Shown piece by piece: positions 35,801 through 45,568 of a DNA stretch of 64,000 nt (its first letter is position 1; each line of letters starts with the position of its first letter). Position numbers and translations under genes: made by a program. Source of the DNA: Septoria linicola (lineage: Eukaryota > Ascomycota > Dothideomycetes > Mycosphaerellales > Mycosphaerellaceae); the NCBI GenBank assembly GCA_024114885.1, contig CP099419.1:3782001-3846000 (forward strand). Reading direction: 5' to 3'. The notes under the pieces were generated by a model, which saw only the letters and a program-made list of their open reading frames with translations, was not told the origin of the DNA and did no database searches.

Positions 35801-36848
35801 CTAGTTAAATTATAGCCTAAGAAAGATAGGATTAGAGGAATTAGTATACTAGGATAGAATAAGAGTAGATATTAGTTTTTATACTTATAGTAACTCGTAG
35901 TTCGATTACTTATAAACTCGCTATATTAACTAGACTATAATAGGCTTAGGAATATCGTCCTTTAGCTATATAGCCTTTTATAGTTTCTATATATTACGAG
36001 CCTTACTATTAGCCTCTACTTTAAGCTAGTTAATCTAGCTATTAATCTCTTCTATAATACTATCTATTCTATTAAGCCTATCCTCTAATACCTTTATATA
36101 GGTATAGAGCTCCTCTAACTCGCTAGACTCGCTACTAGACTCGCTATCTTTATTATTACTAACTTATTTACTAGCCTAATAACTAGACTTAGCTATACGT
36201 ATATAGTATATATAAGGTACCTCTTCTATCTCTATCTTATACTACTCCTTAAGACCTAGACGCTTATACTATAAGTATAGTATAATAGTAGTAACGCTCT
36301 AAGTCGTCTCTATTATATAGCTAGCCTTAATAAACTTATATAGAATATTCTTTACGACCTTCTTCTTATTCTTATCTCTACCTTCTACTTTATTAAGTAA
36401 CTTCTACTATATCGCTAGTACGTAGTACTAATAGTTAGTAGTATTTAGTATAGTAGAGTAGTATAGATAGTTAGAGAAGTTTAAGGAATTCTATAGCCTA
36501 TTTTATACTACGAGTTAGTAGCGAGTATATAGAGAGTACGAAAATTACCTATCTAGGAGTCTCTATCTCGTTAATATCTATCTTCTTAACTAGGGCCTAA
36601 CTAGCTTATATAATTATATCTAGTATTAAGTCTATACTAGTAGCGTAAAGTATACTATTAAGTATTAGCTAAGCTAAAAGGCGTCGTAGAATACGCGCTA
36701 TAACTTACTTAAGGCGATTAATACTACGAGTACTATATAAGGCCTCGCTATTGCCTATAGTCGCTATAAAAGTAGTATTTATTAAGTATAGTTAGAGTAG
36801 TAGCGAGCTAGATATTAGTATTAAGTAAGTCCTATTATTATTAGCGCG
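35801..36848 (-). pseudogene. RIP-mutated relic with lysine/glutamate-rich coding-like frame, unknown
   Basis: About 1 kb of CpA/TpG-depleted sequence unrelated to the three retroelements. On the minus strand one frame stays open for over 200 codons if TAG/TAA are read as RIP products (about 36,420 down to 35,900). It reads LNKVEGRDKNKKKVVKN, then YLQYKRLGLKEQ, EVPYIYYIRIAKSS, a serine/glutamate patch (NNKDSESSSESSELEELY) and a likely coiled coil. I do not recognise the family; it could be part of another transposon or a duplicated host gene hit by RIP. The RIP signature stops abruptly near 36,848. Confidence 0.5.
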
Positions 36849-37360
36849 ACAATAGCAAGGCTACTAGCGTAATATAAGCATATAACAATAGCAGGTGCGG
36901 GTGCAAGTAAATAATAAAGATAATAGAGAGCGTGGCCGCATGCGGAGGTTTGATATGGCGGACTGGTCAGAATGGCCCACCTTACATATACTAACTAGCC
37001 AAGCCACCTTTGATCCACTGCGTGATGACGGAACCTGGAGCTTCCAAGTTCCACTCTCCCTTCTCTTTTTCACGATAACGACAATTTGCTGCCTAAGACT
37101 CGGCCACTGCTCACTGCGAGAAGCATGATCGTTACCCACGTCGCCGGCGACTCCTAATTTACGCGTCTACGACGACATTTGTGCGACCGCGTTAGACACG
37201 TGCGCCGCTAAGCTCATCAGCTCTCCCGCCCTGGTCCGAGACAGCGCATACCACGACGAACGATTTAGAACTGGCCGGAACATAGGAGACCGCCCACTAG
37301 GAGTGCATCGCACGCGCTATAGCAGTGTGCCATCGTGATCGGATAGAAATCCAGGCAGCG
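36849..37360 (+). promoter_or_regulatory. Upstream region of CDP-DAG synthase gene and RIP border
   Basis: Composition becomes normal within a few tens of bases of 36,848 (CA and TG reappear). These 512 bp must hold the promoter of the downstream gene. I see no clear TATA box. A short ORF at 36,895-37,128 has no coding character. Confidence 0.5.
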
Positions 37361-38984
37361 ATGACCAAGTCCAAGAAGGACGTCAAGTTCAATCACAGAG
37401 AACGAAGAATGAGCAAGAGTAGCATGTCGGACTTCAACTACGAGTCGCCGAACGAGTCGAGGAGCCCTACGCGAAGGATCAACGGCACCAAAGGTGGTGA
37501 CCGGAATGGATCCCTCAGCAGGTCTAGGGAGGACATCAGACCTGGCGTGGGCCGCACAGACACCACAGCCAGCGGATGGCAGACGGAGAACGAGGACGAG
37601 AAGGTATCAAGACTGCGGCGATGAGGAGTCATAGACCTACTGACACGCACATACAGACAGAAATCAAGCCTCAGTCCGAATATGAAAAGAAGAAGCAGAC
37701 GTTCATCACGAGGGCTATCTGGACGTTTGTGATGATCGCCATCTTCTTCGGCGGCATGTTCGCAGGCCACATCTACATGATCATCATTGTCACTGCTTGT
37801 CAGATCATCTCTTTCAAGGAGGTCATCAACATCTCAAACGTCCCAAGCAGAGCCCGATCCTTGCGATTTACAAAGACACTGAACTGGTACTTTCTGGGCA
37901 CGACCATGTACTTCCTCTATGGCGAAAGCGTCATCTACTACTTCAAGCATATTGTCTTAATTGATCGTGTTTTGCTACCATTTGCAACACACCATCGCTT
38001 CATCAGTTTCATGCTGTACATTCTAGGTATGTGAATAGGCTCTCGTGCTAGCAGCAAGCACTAATTATTTGGCAGGATTCGTCTTCTTCGTCGGTTCGCT
38101 CCAGAAAGGGCACTACAAATTCCAGTTCACTCAGTATGCTTGGACACATATGGCACTTTACTTGATCGTTGTGCAAGCGCACTTCATCATGAACAACATT
38201 TTCGAGGGCATGATCTGGTTCTTCTTGCCAGTCAGCTTGGTCATCATCAACGATATCTTTGCATACATCTGCGGTATCACGTTCGGCAAGACACAGCTGA
38301 TCAAGCTCAGTCCAAAGAAGACAGTCGAAGGTGAGCTGCATCCGTCATCTAACACATCTGCATGCACTGATACCAAGACCCTCAGGCTTCGTCGGAGCAT
38401 GGATTTGCACCATCCTCCTCGGATTCTTCTTCACCAATATTCTGATGCGGTCCAAATACTTCATCTGTCCAGTCAACGACCTTGGAGCCAACATTTTCAC
38501 CGGCCTCGAGTGCGAGCCTAACCCAGTCTTCATCCCGCATACTTACACATTACCGTTTATTCCTCACAGCTGGGACTTCCTTCCTCAGACCCTGACCGTA
38601 GCCCCGATGCAGTTCCACATCGTCATTCTGGCTTCCTTTGCGTCTCTGATCGCGCCGTTCGGAGGTTTCTTCGCCTCTGGCCTCAAACGCACATTCAACA
38701 TCAAGGATTTCGGTGACTCCATTCCTGGACACGGAGGCATGACCGATCGCATGGACTGTCAATTCATCATGGGATTTTTCAGCTTCATGTACTACCAAAG
38801 TTTCATTGCTCAGTACAAGGCGAGCGTGGGCGGCGTCTTGGAGACTGCGATCAACGGCCTGACACCAGAGGAGCAGATCGCACTGGTCAAAGGCTTGACA
38901 CAGCATCTCTACAACCAGGGTCGAGTTGGCCACAAGGTGATAGATTACCTGGGCGAAAATCTGGGGGTTGCACTGAGAAGGTGA
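37361..38984 (+). CDS. CDS1: Phosphatidate cytidylyltransferase (CDP-diacylglycerol synthase)
   Basis: Makes CDP-diacylglycerol from phosphatidic acid and CTP, the precursor of phosphatidylinositol, cardiolipin and other phospholipids, in the ER membrane. Exons 37,361-37,603, 37,657-38,026, 38,076-38,330 and 38,386-38,984; introns of 53, 49 and 55 nt with GT-AG ends and CTGAC/CTAAT branch sites. The 488-residue product has a polar basic N-terminus of about 100 residues, then multiple hydrophobic segments (for example WTFVMIAIFFGGMFAGHIYM). Near the C-terminus lies the family signature: SGLKRTFNIKDFGDSIPGHG followed by GMTDR, containing the K-R, K-D and H-G-G...D-R residues. Start is the first in-frame ATG. 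Length and layout match fungal Cds1. Confidence 0.95.
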
Positions 38985-39864
38985 TTCTTTTCGAGCGATT
39001 TACTTGCATTATGATACCTGGCGGGAGCACAGCTTCGATCGAGGAGTTCAGCAGGCGACATTGTGTTTGTGTATGTGTCTATAGCCAAAGCTCTTCACTT
39101 CTTGGACAGCGGCTGTACATCTACTGTGACCATGCACAGCTGACGTGGCGCAGGGATGTCCACTTTGTATTTCGTCAAGCATGTCTTGTTTTCGGACCCG
39201 TTGATATGATCTTGTCTGCACCAGTAATTTGACGTCTCCGGCTGCATATACCATGCCGAGTCAGGTGCAAATTTTGGGACTTACTCCATAGCTCAGGTGA
39301 CACTCCCGTCTCAAATGTAGCGGCTGACGAGAATGTGATGCTCGCCAGGCCGTGATACACGAGATGCTCACAAGAAGTGCATGAGAGCGGATCCAGAAGT
39401 CTAAGCGAGCTGTATGAACTCTATCGACCAGAGCCTCAAATCTGGCTAGATCAAAGAAGTGCCGAAGACACCGAGAGTCGTTCGTTGTTGCGACAACGCG
39501 GCAATTGTCTTGAAGTTCTAGAGCCTAGACGCGGTTCGGGTCTCATACCGTGCACGTTGAGGAGTTCAGGATTTTTCGAGGCTTGAATTTAGCTCTCAAT
39601 TATCGATCGTGCTCACCGCGTCGTAGCTCCCCCGCATGGACCCCACAGGCACGACCCACCAAACCCAAACCCATTGGCATGGCAAGTACAACGCGTTGAA
39701 CGACCTGCAGAACCTGCGCTAATCTACAGCTCGAGCTAGCTACTTCGTACATACACCGTCCTTCGATTTTGTCAAAACCACATCTTCCTCCTTCACCCCA
39801 AGACGTTGTTGTAGAGCATCATCTTGGAAAGCGGGGTCAGCTTACTGTGAGGCAACGACCATTG
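38985..39864. other. Intergenic region CDS1 / GPH1
   Basis: 880 bp holding the 3' end of CDS1 and the promoter and leader of the glycogen phosphorylase gene. A 28-codon ORF starts at ATG 39,636 and ends at 39,722; if transcribed with the next gene it would be an upstream ORF. No other feature is visible. Confidence 0.4.
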
Positions 39865-42853
39865 ATGCCAGTCAACATGGCTTCCACAGCAGCAGAGACA
39901 AACGACACAAAGGCTCCTCGTGAGAGGAAGCCAAGTTCTTCAGCGCCCATCACGGACTTCCAAGGACCAGTCGGACCTTCCGGAATTTCGAGACCAAAGC
40001 ACAAGCGAACAGTTACTGGCTTTGGTCCTCAAGAAATCAAGAGCGTTGAGGCGAGCATCCCAGAGCCACAGAGAGAGGCATGGAGGAAATACGTGAGTTC
40101 TAAGCAAACTGATGACATGCAGACGCAGACTGACAAGAGCTATCGTAGTCTGCTTCCGAGTTCAAGTCCAAGGACGAATTCGATCGTGATGTTGTACGAC
40201 ACATTGAAACGACTCTCGCCAGATCCCTCTTCAACTGTGATGAGGCGGCGGCGTACTCAGGAACGGCTCTGGCCTTCCGTGATCGTCTCATCATCGAATG
40301 GAACAGGACACAGCAGAATCAGACCTACGCCGATCCTAAGCGTGTCTACTACTTGTCGTTGGAGTTCCTGATGGGCAGAGCTCTTGACAACGCCATGCTG
40401 AACACCGGCATGAAAGACATTGCCAAAGGTTAGCTTGAGCGTTCGAATCTGTGTAGTAGTTGCTGACGCTAGACAGAGGGCCTCCACGACCTCGGATTCC
40501 GTATGGAAGACATCATCTCCCAAGAACGCGATGCAGCGCTCGGAAACGGCGGTCTCGGACGTCTCGCAGCCTGCTTCCTCGACTCGCTCGCCACACTCAA
40601 CTACCCTGCTTGGGGTTACGCTCTCCGCTACCGATATGGTATCTTCAAGCAAGAGATTGTCGATGGATATCAAGTCGAGATTCCAGACTACTGGCTCGAC
40701 TTCAATCCATGGGAGTTCCCAAGGCACGATGTCACAGTGGACATCCAGTTCTACGGAAACGTAAGAAAATACACAGATGAGAACGGCAAACAAGTCAGCG
40801 TGTGGGAGAATGGAGAGATCGTCAATGCTGTAGCATACGATGCTCCAATCCCAGGATACGGCACATCTACAACAAACAACCTCCGATTGTGGTCCAGCAA
40901 GGCCTCTGGAGGCGAGTTTGACTTCACGAAGTTCAACTCTGGCGAGTACGAGGCATCTGTGGCTGACCAGCAGCGCGCCGAGACCATTTCCGCTGTGCTC
41001 TACCCCAACGACAGCCTCGAGCGTGGCAAGGAGCTGCGATTGAAGCAGCAGTACTTCTGGTGCGCTGCTTCGCTCTTCGATATTGTCCGTCGATTCAAGA
41101 AGTCCAAGAAGGCCTGGAAAGAGTTCCCAAACCAAGTCGCCATCCAGCTGAACGACACCCACCCAACGCTTGCCATTCCAGAACTCCAGCGTATCCTGAT
41201 CGATCAGGAAGGCCTGGAATGGGACGAGGCGTGGAGCATTGTCCAGAAGACTTTCGGCTACACTAACCACACCGTGCTTCCTGAGGCTCTGGAGAAGTGG
41301 TCTGTACCTTTGGTGCAGCATTTGCTCCCACGACACTTGCAAAGTAAGTTGAACGTTCCCCTCAAGGCGTGCCAAATATGGGTTTGCGTTTCCATGTATC
41401 GTGTTCAAGCTCTGGCTCTGTGTGCTCTGTCCGTCGCAACGACAGCATGGAATGTTTCCGAGACACTGCTGACCTCTGCTTAAAGTCATTTACGAGATTA
41501 ATCTCCACTTCTTGCAGTACGTGGAGAGAAACTTCCCTAAGGATCGTGACATGCTTGGACGTGTCTCTATCATTGAGGAGTCGCAGCCGAAGATGGTCCG
41601 CATGGCATACCTCGCAGTCATTGGCTCGCACAAGGTCAACGGTGTCGCCGAGCTGCACTCTGACTTGATCAAGACCACTATCTTCAAGGACTTTGTCAAA
41701 GTCTACGGACCGGACAAGTTCACGAACGTTACCAACGGCATCACACCGCGCAGATGGCTCCACCAGGCCAACCCACGCTTGTCTGAGCTCATTGCTAGCA
41801 AGCTTGGCGGCTATGATTTCCTCCGTGATTTGACACTCCTCAACAAGATCGAGTCGTACGTTGATGACAAGGACTTCCGCAAGGAGTTTCAAGAGATCAA
41901 GTATGCCAACAAAGTCCGGCTTGCCAAATACATCAAGGAGGCAAACGGAGTTACAGTCAACCCAGCAAGCTTGTTCGATATCCAGGTCAAGCGTATGCAC
42001 GAGTACAAGAGACAGCAGTTGAACATCTTTGGTGTCATTCACAGATACCTAGAACTCAAAGAGATGGCGCCTGAGGAGCGAAAGAAGACGCAACCCCGCG
42101 TTGTCATCTTTGGTGGTAAAGCTGCGCCCGGATACTGGATGGCCAAGACTATTATCCACCTTATTAACCAGGTCAGCAAGGTTGTCAACAACGACAAGGA
42201 TATCGGCGACCTGCTCAAGGTCGTTTTCTTGGAGGACTACAACGTGTCCAAGGCAGAGATCATTGTGCCGGCTAGTGACATCTCCGAGCACATCTCGACC
42301 GCAGGTACTGAGGCATCAGGGTGAGTGGCATAACCGTGCATACTGCAAGTGCATATGCTAACAATTTTTTAGTACCTCCAACATGAAATTTGTGCTCAAT
42401 GGTGGCCTTATCATCGGCACATGCGATGGCGCCAATATCGAGATTACTCGTGAAGTTGGCGAGGACAACATCTTCCTCTTTGGCAACCTTGCTGAGGATG
42501 TTGAGGACCTTCGTCACGCTCACTTCTACTCCGAATTCAAACTCGACCCAATGCTTGAGCGTGTCTTCAAGACCATCAAGGAAGGCCGATTTGGTGATGC
42601 TGGTCAATTTTCCGCCTTGGTTAACTCCATTGTGGAACACGGCGACTACTACCTGTGCTCTGACGATTTCAAGAGCTATATCGATACGCACCAGCTGATC
42701 GATGAGGCATACAAGAACCAGGATGAGTGGTTGACCAAGACAATCACTTCCGTTGCAAGAATGGGCTTTTTCTCAAGTGACAGATGCATTGACGAGTACG
42801 CTGAGATGATCTGGAACGTTGAGCCTCTTCCTCCAAAAGCAAATGGTGCTTAG
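39865..42853 (+). CDS. GPH1: Glycogen phosphorylase
   Basis: Releases glucose 1-phosphate from glycogen, a PLP enzyme of the cytosol (GT35). Exons 39,865-40,092, 40,149-40,428, 40,477-41,343, 41,486-42,320 and 42,373-42,853; introns of 56, 48, 142 and 52 nt. The product is 896 residues, close to yeast Gph1. RVYYLSLEFLMGRALDNA, the glycine-rich GNGGLGRLAACFLDSLA, IQLNDTHP and FDIQVKRMHEYKRQQLN are visible. The PLP signature EASGTSNMKFVLNGG puts the Schiff-base lysine near residue 742. KRTVTGFGPQEI near residue 51 resembles the segment phosphorylated in yeast Gph1. The first ATG has weak context; ATG 39,877 (AACATGG) is stronger and would remove four residues. The stop is TAG, followed by 48 more open codons (see findings). 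Confidence 0.95.
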
Positions 42854-44384
42854 AAAGCTCGCGTCGCTGGAGCAAAGGCGCCGCGCCATCAGCCCCGCGT
42901 CAAAGAATCTGATGTCAAGGCTGCGAATGATGGAACGAGGCTTCGCGACAGGCTTGCTAGATTGGAGGCGCTACAGGCGGAGGCAAAGACCAAAAAGTGA
43001 TGAGTGATGAGGGCATTTGCCTCGAGGTGAATTGGCTCTAACGTGGATCTTCAAAATACACTTAAACAGCATTTACATAATGACGATGTGACAGAACTTG
43101 ACCATCAATCTTGATCGCCCATCTCACGACATATCTCTTAAAGTCATCGTATGTCGCAGGCAGCGGAAAGCCCTGGATTGTTGGCGAAGCAGTCTACTAT
43201 ACGTGTGACCTTTAGATGTTTGTTGTAACGGACAATGGCAGATCAAATCTACCGGCCCATCGCTTTCGGATTGACATGCTATGAGCAGATCATGTCCCTG
43301 ATTGCTGCCTTGCATTCCCTTTGGCATTATCCTGTCCTGGTTGCTTGTGAACCAGCGTCTCATTCAGCTTGTCGAGATGGTCAAGCCGTGATTTAATCGG
43401 TTCTTGTCGTTTCGTGGTTTCGTCCTTCTGTTTTTTCTACTTAATATATGAGCATTTGCGAAAGGTCAGTGGCTTTCTTGAGAAAGTCTCACTTCTGTTG
43501 ACTGTTGGACAGGCTGTTTGAATTTGTCTCTGTTATTGATTGATGAGGTCGTATCGTATGATGAGGTTGTGTCCATCGGGAAGTGAGCTGTCAGCTGGTC
43601 ATGAACAGTGACCAGGCTGCATGAGGCTGCGGCGTGATTGAAAGTGTGCTTCCAGGCGCGGAAGAATACCTGCGAGTTTGTAGGTCTGCGATTTGATAAT
43701 CACTAGGATATCACAGCTGCTACAATGGTCTGTAGCACTGAAATACTCAGCCGGCTCAACTTGCGCTCGATGTGATTACTGATTGCGGTAAGCACAGGGT
43801 ACGCTCCCGGATCCGCATGTAGTCTGGGTGGAGGGTTCGCGCGAGGAATTAGTGTAGTTGTGTCCTGAAGTCGGTCATGCAGACGGTGAGTGACTTGTGG
43901 TACTGGAAAACGTTGTAGAAGTGATTGCAAGGTGGGGCGCAACTGATATGGGAGCTATGAAGACCTGCTTGCTGACTACCAAGTGCATATTACGACTGTT
44001 CACAAGCCCTACGCGCCACGATCGGTCGTCGATACCATCCGTAGAAGGAAGTCTTGTACGCCGCGCAAATTACGAGGCTGTCTAGGGCACACTTCAATCG
44101 CCGAATAGTACCACGTGCCAAATTCATGTCAGCTTGTTCTTAATGGGTGCATGACCTGTTGCTCCATTAAGAGGGTGGCATCGGGACATATTGCTCAATT
44201 GTTTACCAAAGGTGTACGTCGTGGTGAATGCAGCTTTGCACTGTGGAAGAAGCCATGCACAGTCAGCATTTCGCGCGTCATCGTGTAGATTCACGAATGG
44301 CTTTCTCCGGCGCATCTTATCGCTCGACATAGTTCACAAATTCATCTTTCCTCTCTTCTCGAGGTCTTTGCACTAGAAATCGAC
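42854..44384. other. Intergenic region GPH1 / MET8
   Basis: 1.5 kb. The first 144 bp (42,854-42,997) are a coding-like in-frame continuation of GPH1 after its TAG, closed by tandem TGA TGA. The rest shows no convincing gene on either strand, only short ORFs without codon bias. It must hold the GPH1 terminator and the MET8 promoter. Confidence 0.45.
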
Positions 44385-45202
44385 ATGGCGGGACACGAAT
44401 ATCCAGCAGTCGAAGGCGGCGGATCTCTGATCTTGGCCTGGCAAGTTCGCAACAAGAAAGTCCTCGTTGTCGGCGGCGGCGAGGTACGTCGCGTGCTCAA
44501 TTATTTTCCCTCTGGACATACATATTGATGTTAACGATCTAGGTAGCAGCTGGCCGTATACTGAACCTCCTCAACGCCGATGCCAGAGTTCTGCTTGTGT
44601 CGCCCCGCGAAGGACTCAACCCCGAAGTCGCATATCGTGTAGAGCAGAAACAGGTCGAATACATCGATCGCGTGTTTCAGCCATGGGACCTGGACGACCC
44701 CGAGATTTCCATGGTTCTCACTGCGATCGATGATCCAGAGGCTAGCAGTCGGTTATGGAAATTGTGCAAGCAGAAGAGGATACCTGCGAACATAGCAGAT
44801 GTGCCACCGGAGTGTGACTTCTACTTTGGCTCTGTACATCGTGATGGACCACTGCAGATCATGGTGAGCACGAATGGCAACGGCCCTAAGATGGCAAACA
44901 TTGTGCGGAGAAGGATAGCGGGGAACCTACCGCCAAACATGGGCGACGCGATTAAGAAGGTTGGACGCCTGAGGAGGAAGCTGAGAGAGATGGTGCCGGA
45001 AGTCGAGGCTGGCCCAAAGAGAATGGGATGGATGTCAAAGGTGTGTGTGCAGTGGACGTTGGAAGATCTGTGCGATATGGAAGAGGAAGACATGGAGAAG
45101 CTGCTGCAGTACTATGCGCCCGATCAGGTCCCTAGCTTTACGGATATCAGGGGACCGCCATGGGAGTTCGATGGCAGTTTTGGCTGGGCCTGCGTTGTAT
45201 GA
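44385..45202 (+). CDS. MET8: Siroheme synthase, Met8 type (precorrin-2 dehydrogenase / ferrochelatase)
   Basis: Oxidises precorrin-2 with NAD and inserts iron to make siroheme, the cofactor of sulfite and nitrite reductases; cytosolic. Exons 44,385-44,483 and 44,543-45,202, one 59-nt intron in phase 0. The 252-residue product begins with a Rossmann NAD-binding loop, KKVLVVGGGEVAAGRILNLL, split by the intron exactly after GGGE. Later come FYFGSVHRDGPLQIMVSTNG, NGPKMANIVRRRI and a C-terminal helical domain, the Met8 layout. Yeast Met8 is 274 residues, so this is full length. The start is the only upstream in-frame ATG (GACATGGCG, good context). It carries no uroporphyrinogen methyltransferase domain, as is normal in fungi. 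Confidence 0.92.
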
Positions 45203-45568
45203 TGGGAGAACTGATGGAAGGCAGAATGCTACTACACCATGTTACGATACACAATAGAGAGCGAGGCGTTGGATTTGTGCTCGCTTTAATCATGTAGCAC
45301 TATGACTCTTAGACACGGAAGTCTGGTCTGCTTGGGAACATTGTTCATCATGTCACTGATTGCTGATCTTATCTATCTGTACTCGTGCTCTGAACTATTT
45401 CACTTGCTTCTGACAGCCCCACACGGACGGGTGGGTCCACAGCAAGCTTGCGTGACATGGCCACTTGCATAACTCTATGAAGCAACATGCACACGCCAGC
45501 ACTTCCAACATATGCGCTGGCGCAGATGGCACATGTAACGAGAAAGCTGCCTCTGTCTGACTGCCGCT
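45203..45568. other. Intergenic region MET8 / PEP7
   Basis: 366 bp between two plus-strand genes. I see nothing beyond presumed 3' end and promoter sequence. Confidence 0.4.

Noticed and set aside
1..36848. Centromere
   Set aside because: Nested RIP-mutated gypsy elements are common in many heterochromatic places; nothing here is specific for a centromere and CENP-A mapping would be needed.
36895..37128. 77-codon ORF just outside the RIP block
   Set aside because: No signal, domain or leader context, and an overlapping opposite ORF of similar length; more likely promoter DNA.
39769..39864. Longer N-terminus for glycogen phosphorylase
   Set aside because: The frame is open back to 39,769 but contains no ATG before 39,865.
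40257..41489. 410-codon minus-strand ORF over glycogen phosphorylase
   Set aside because: It lies antisense to strongly conserved GPH1 exons and spans GPH1 introns 2 and 3; it is a mirror of codon bias with no recognisable domain.
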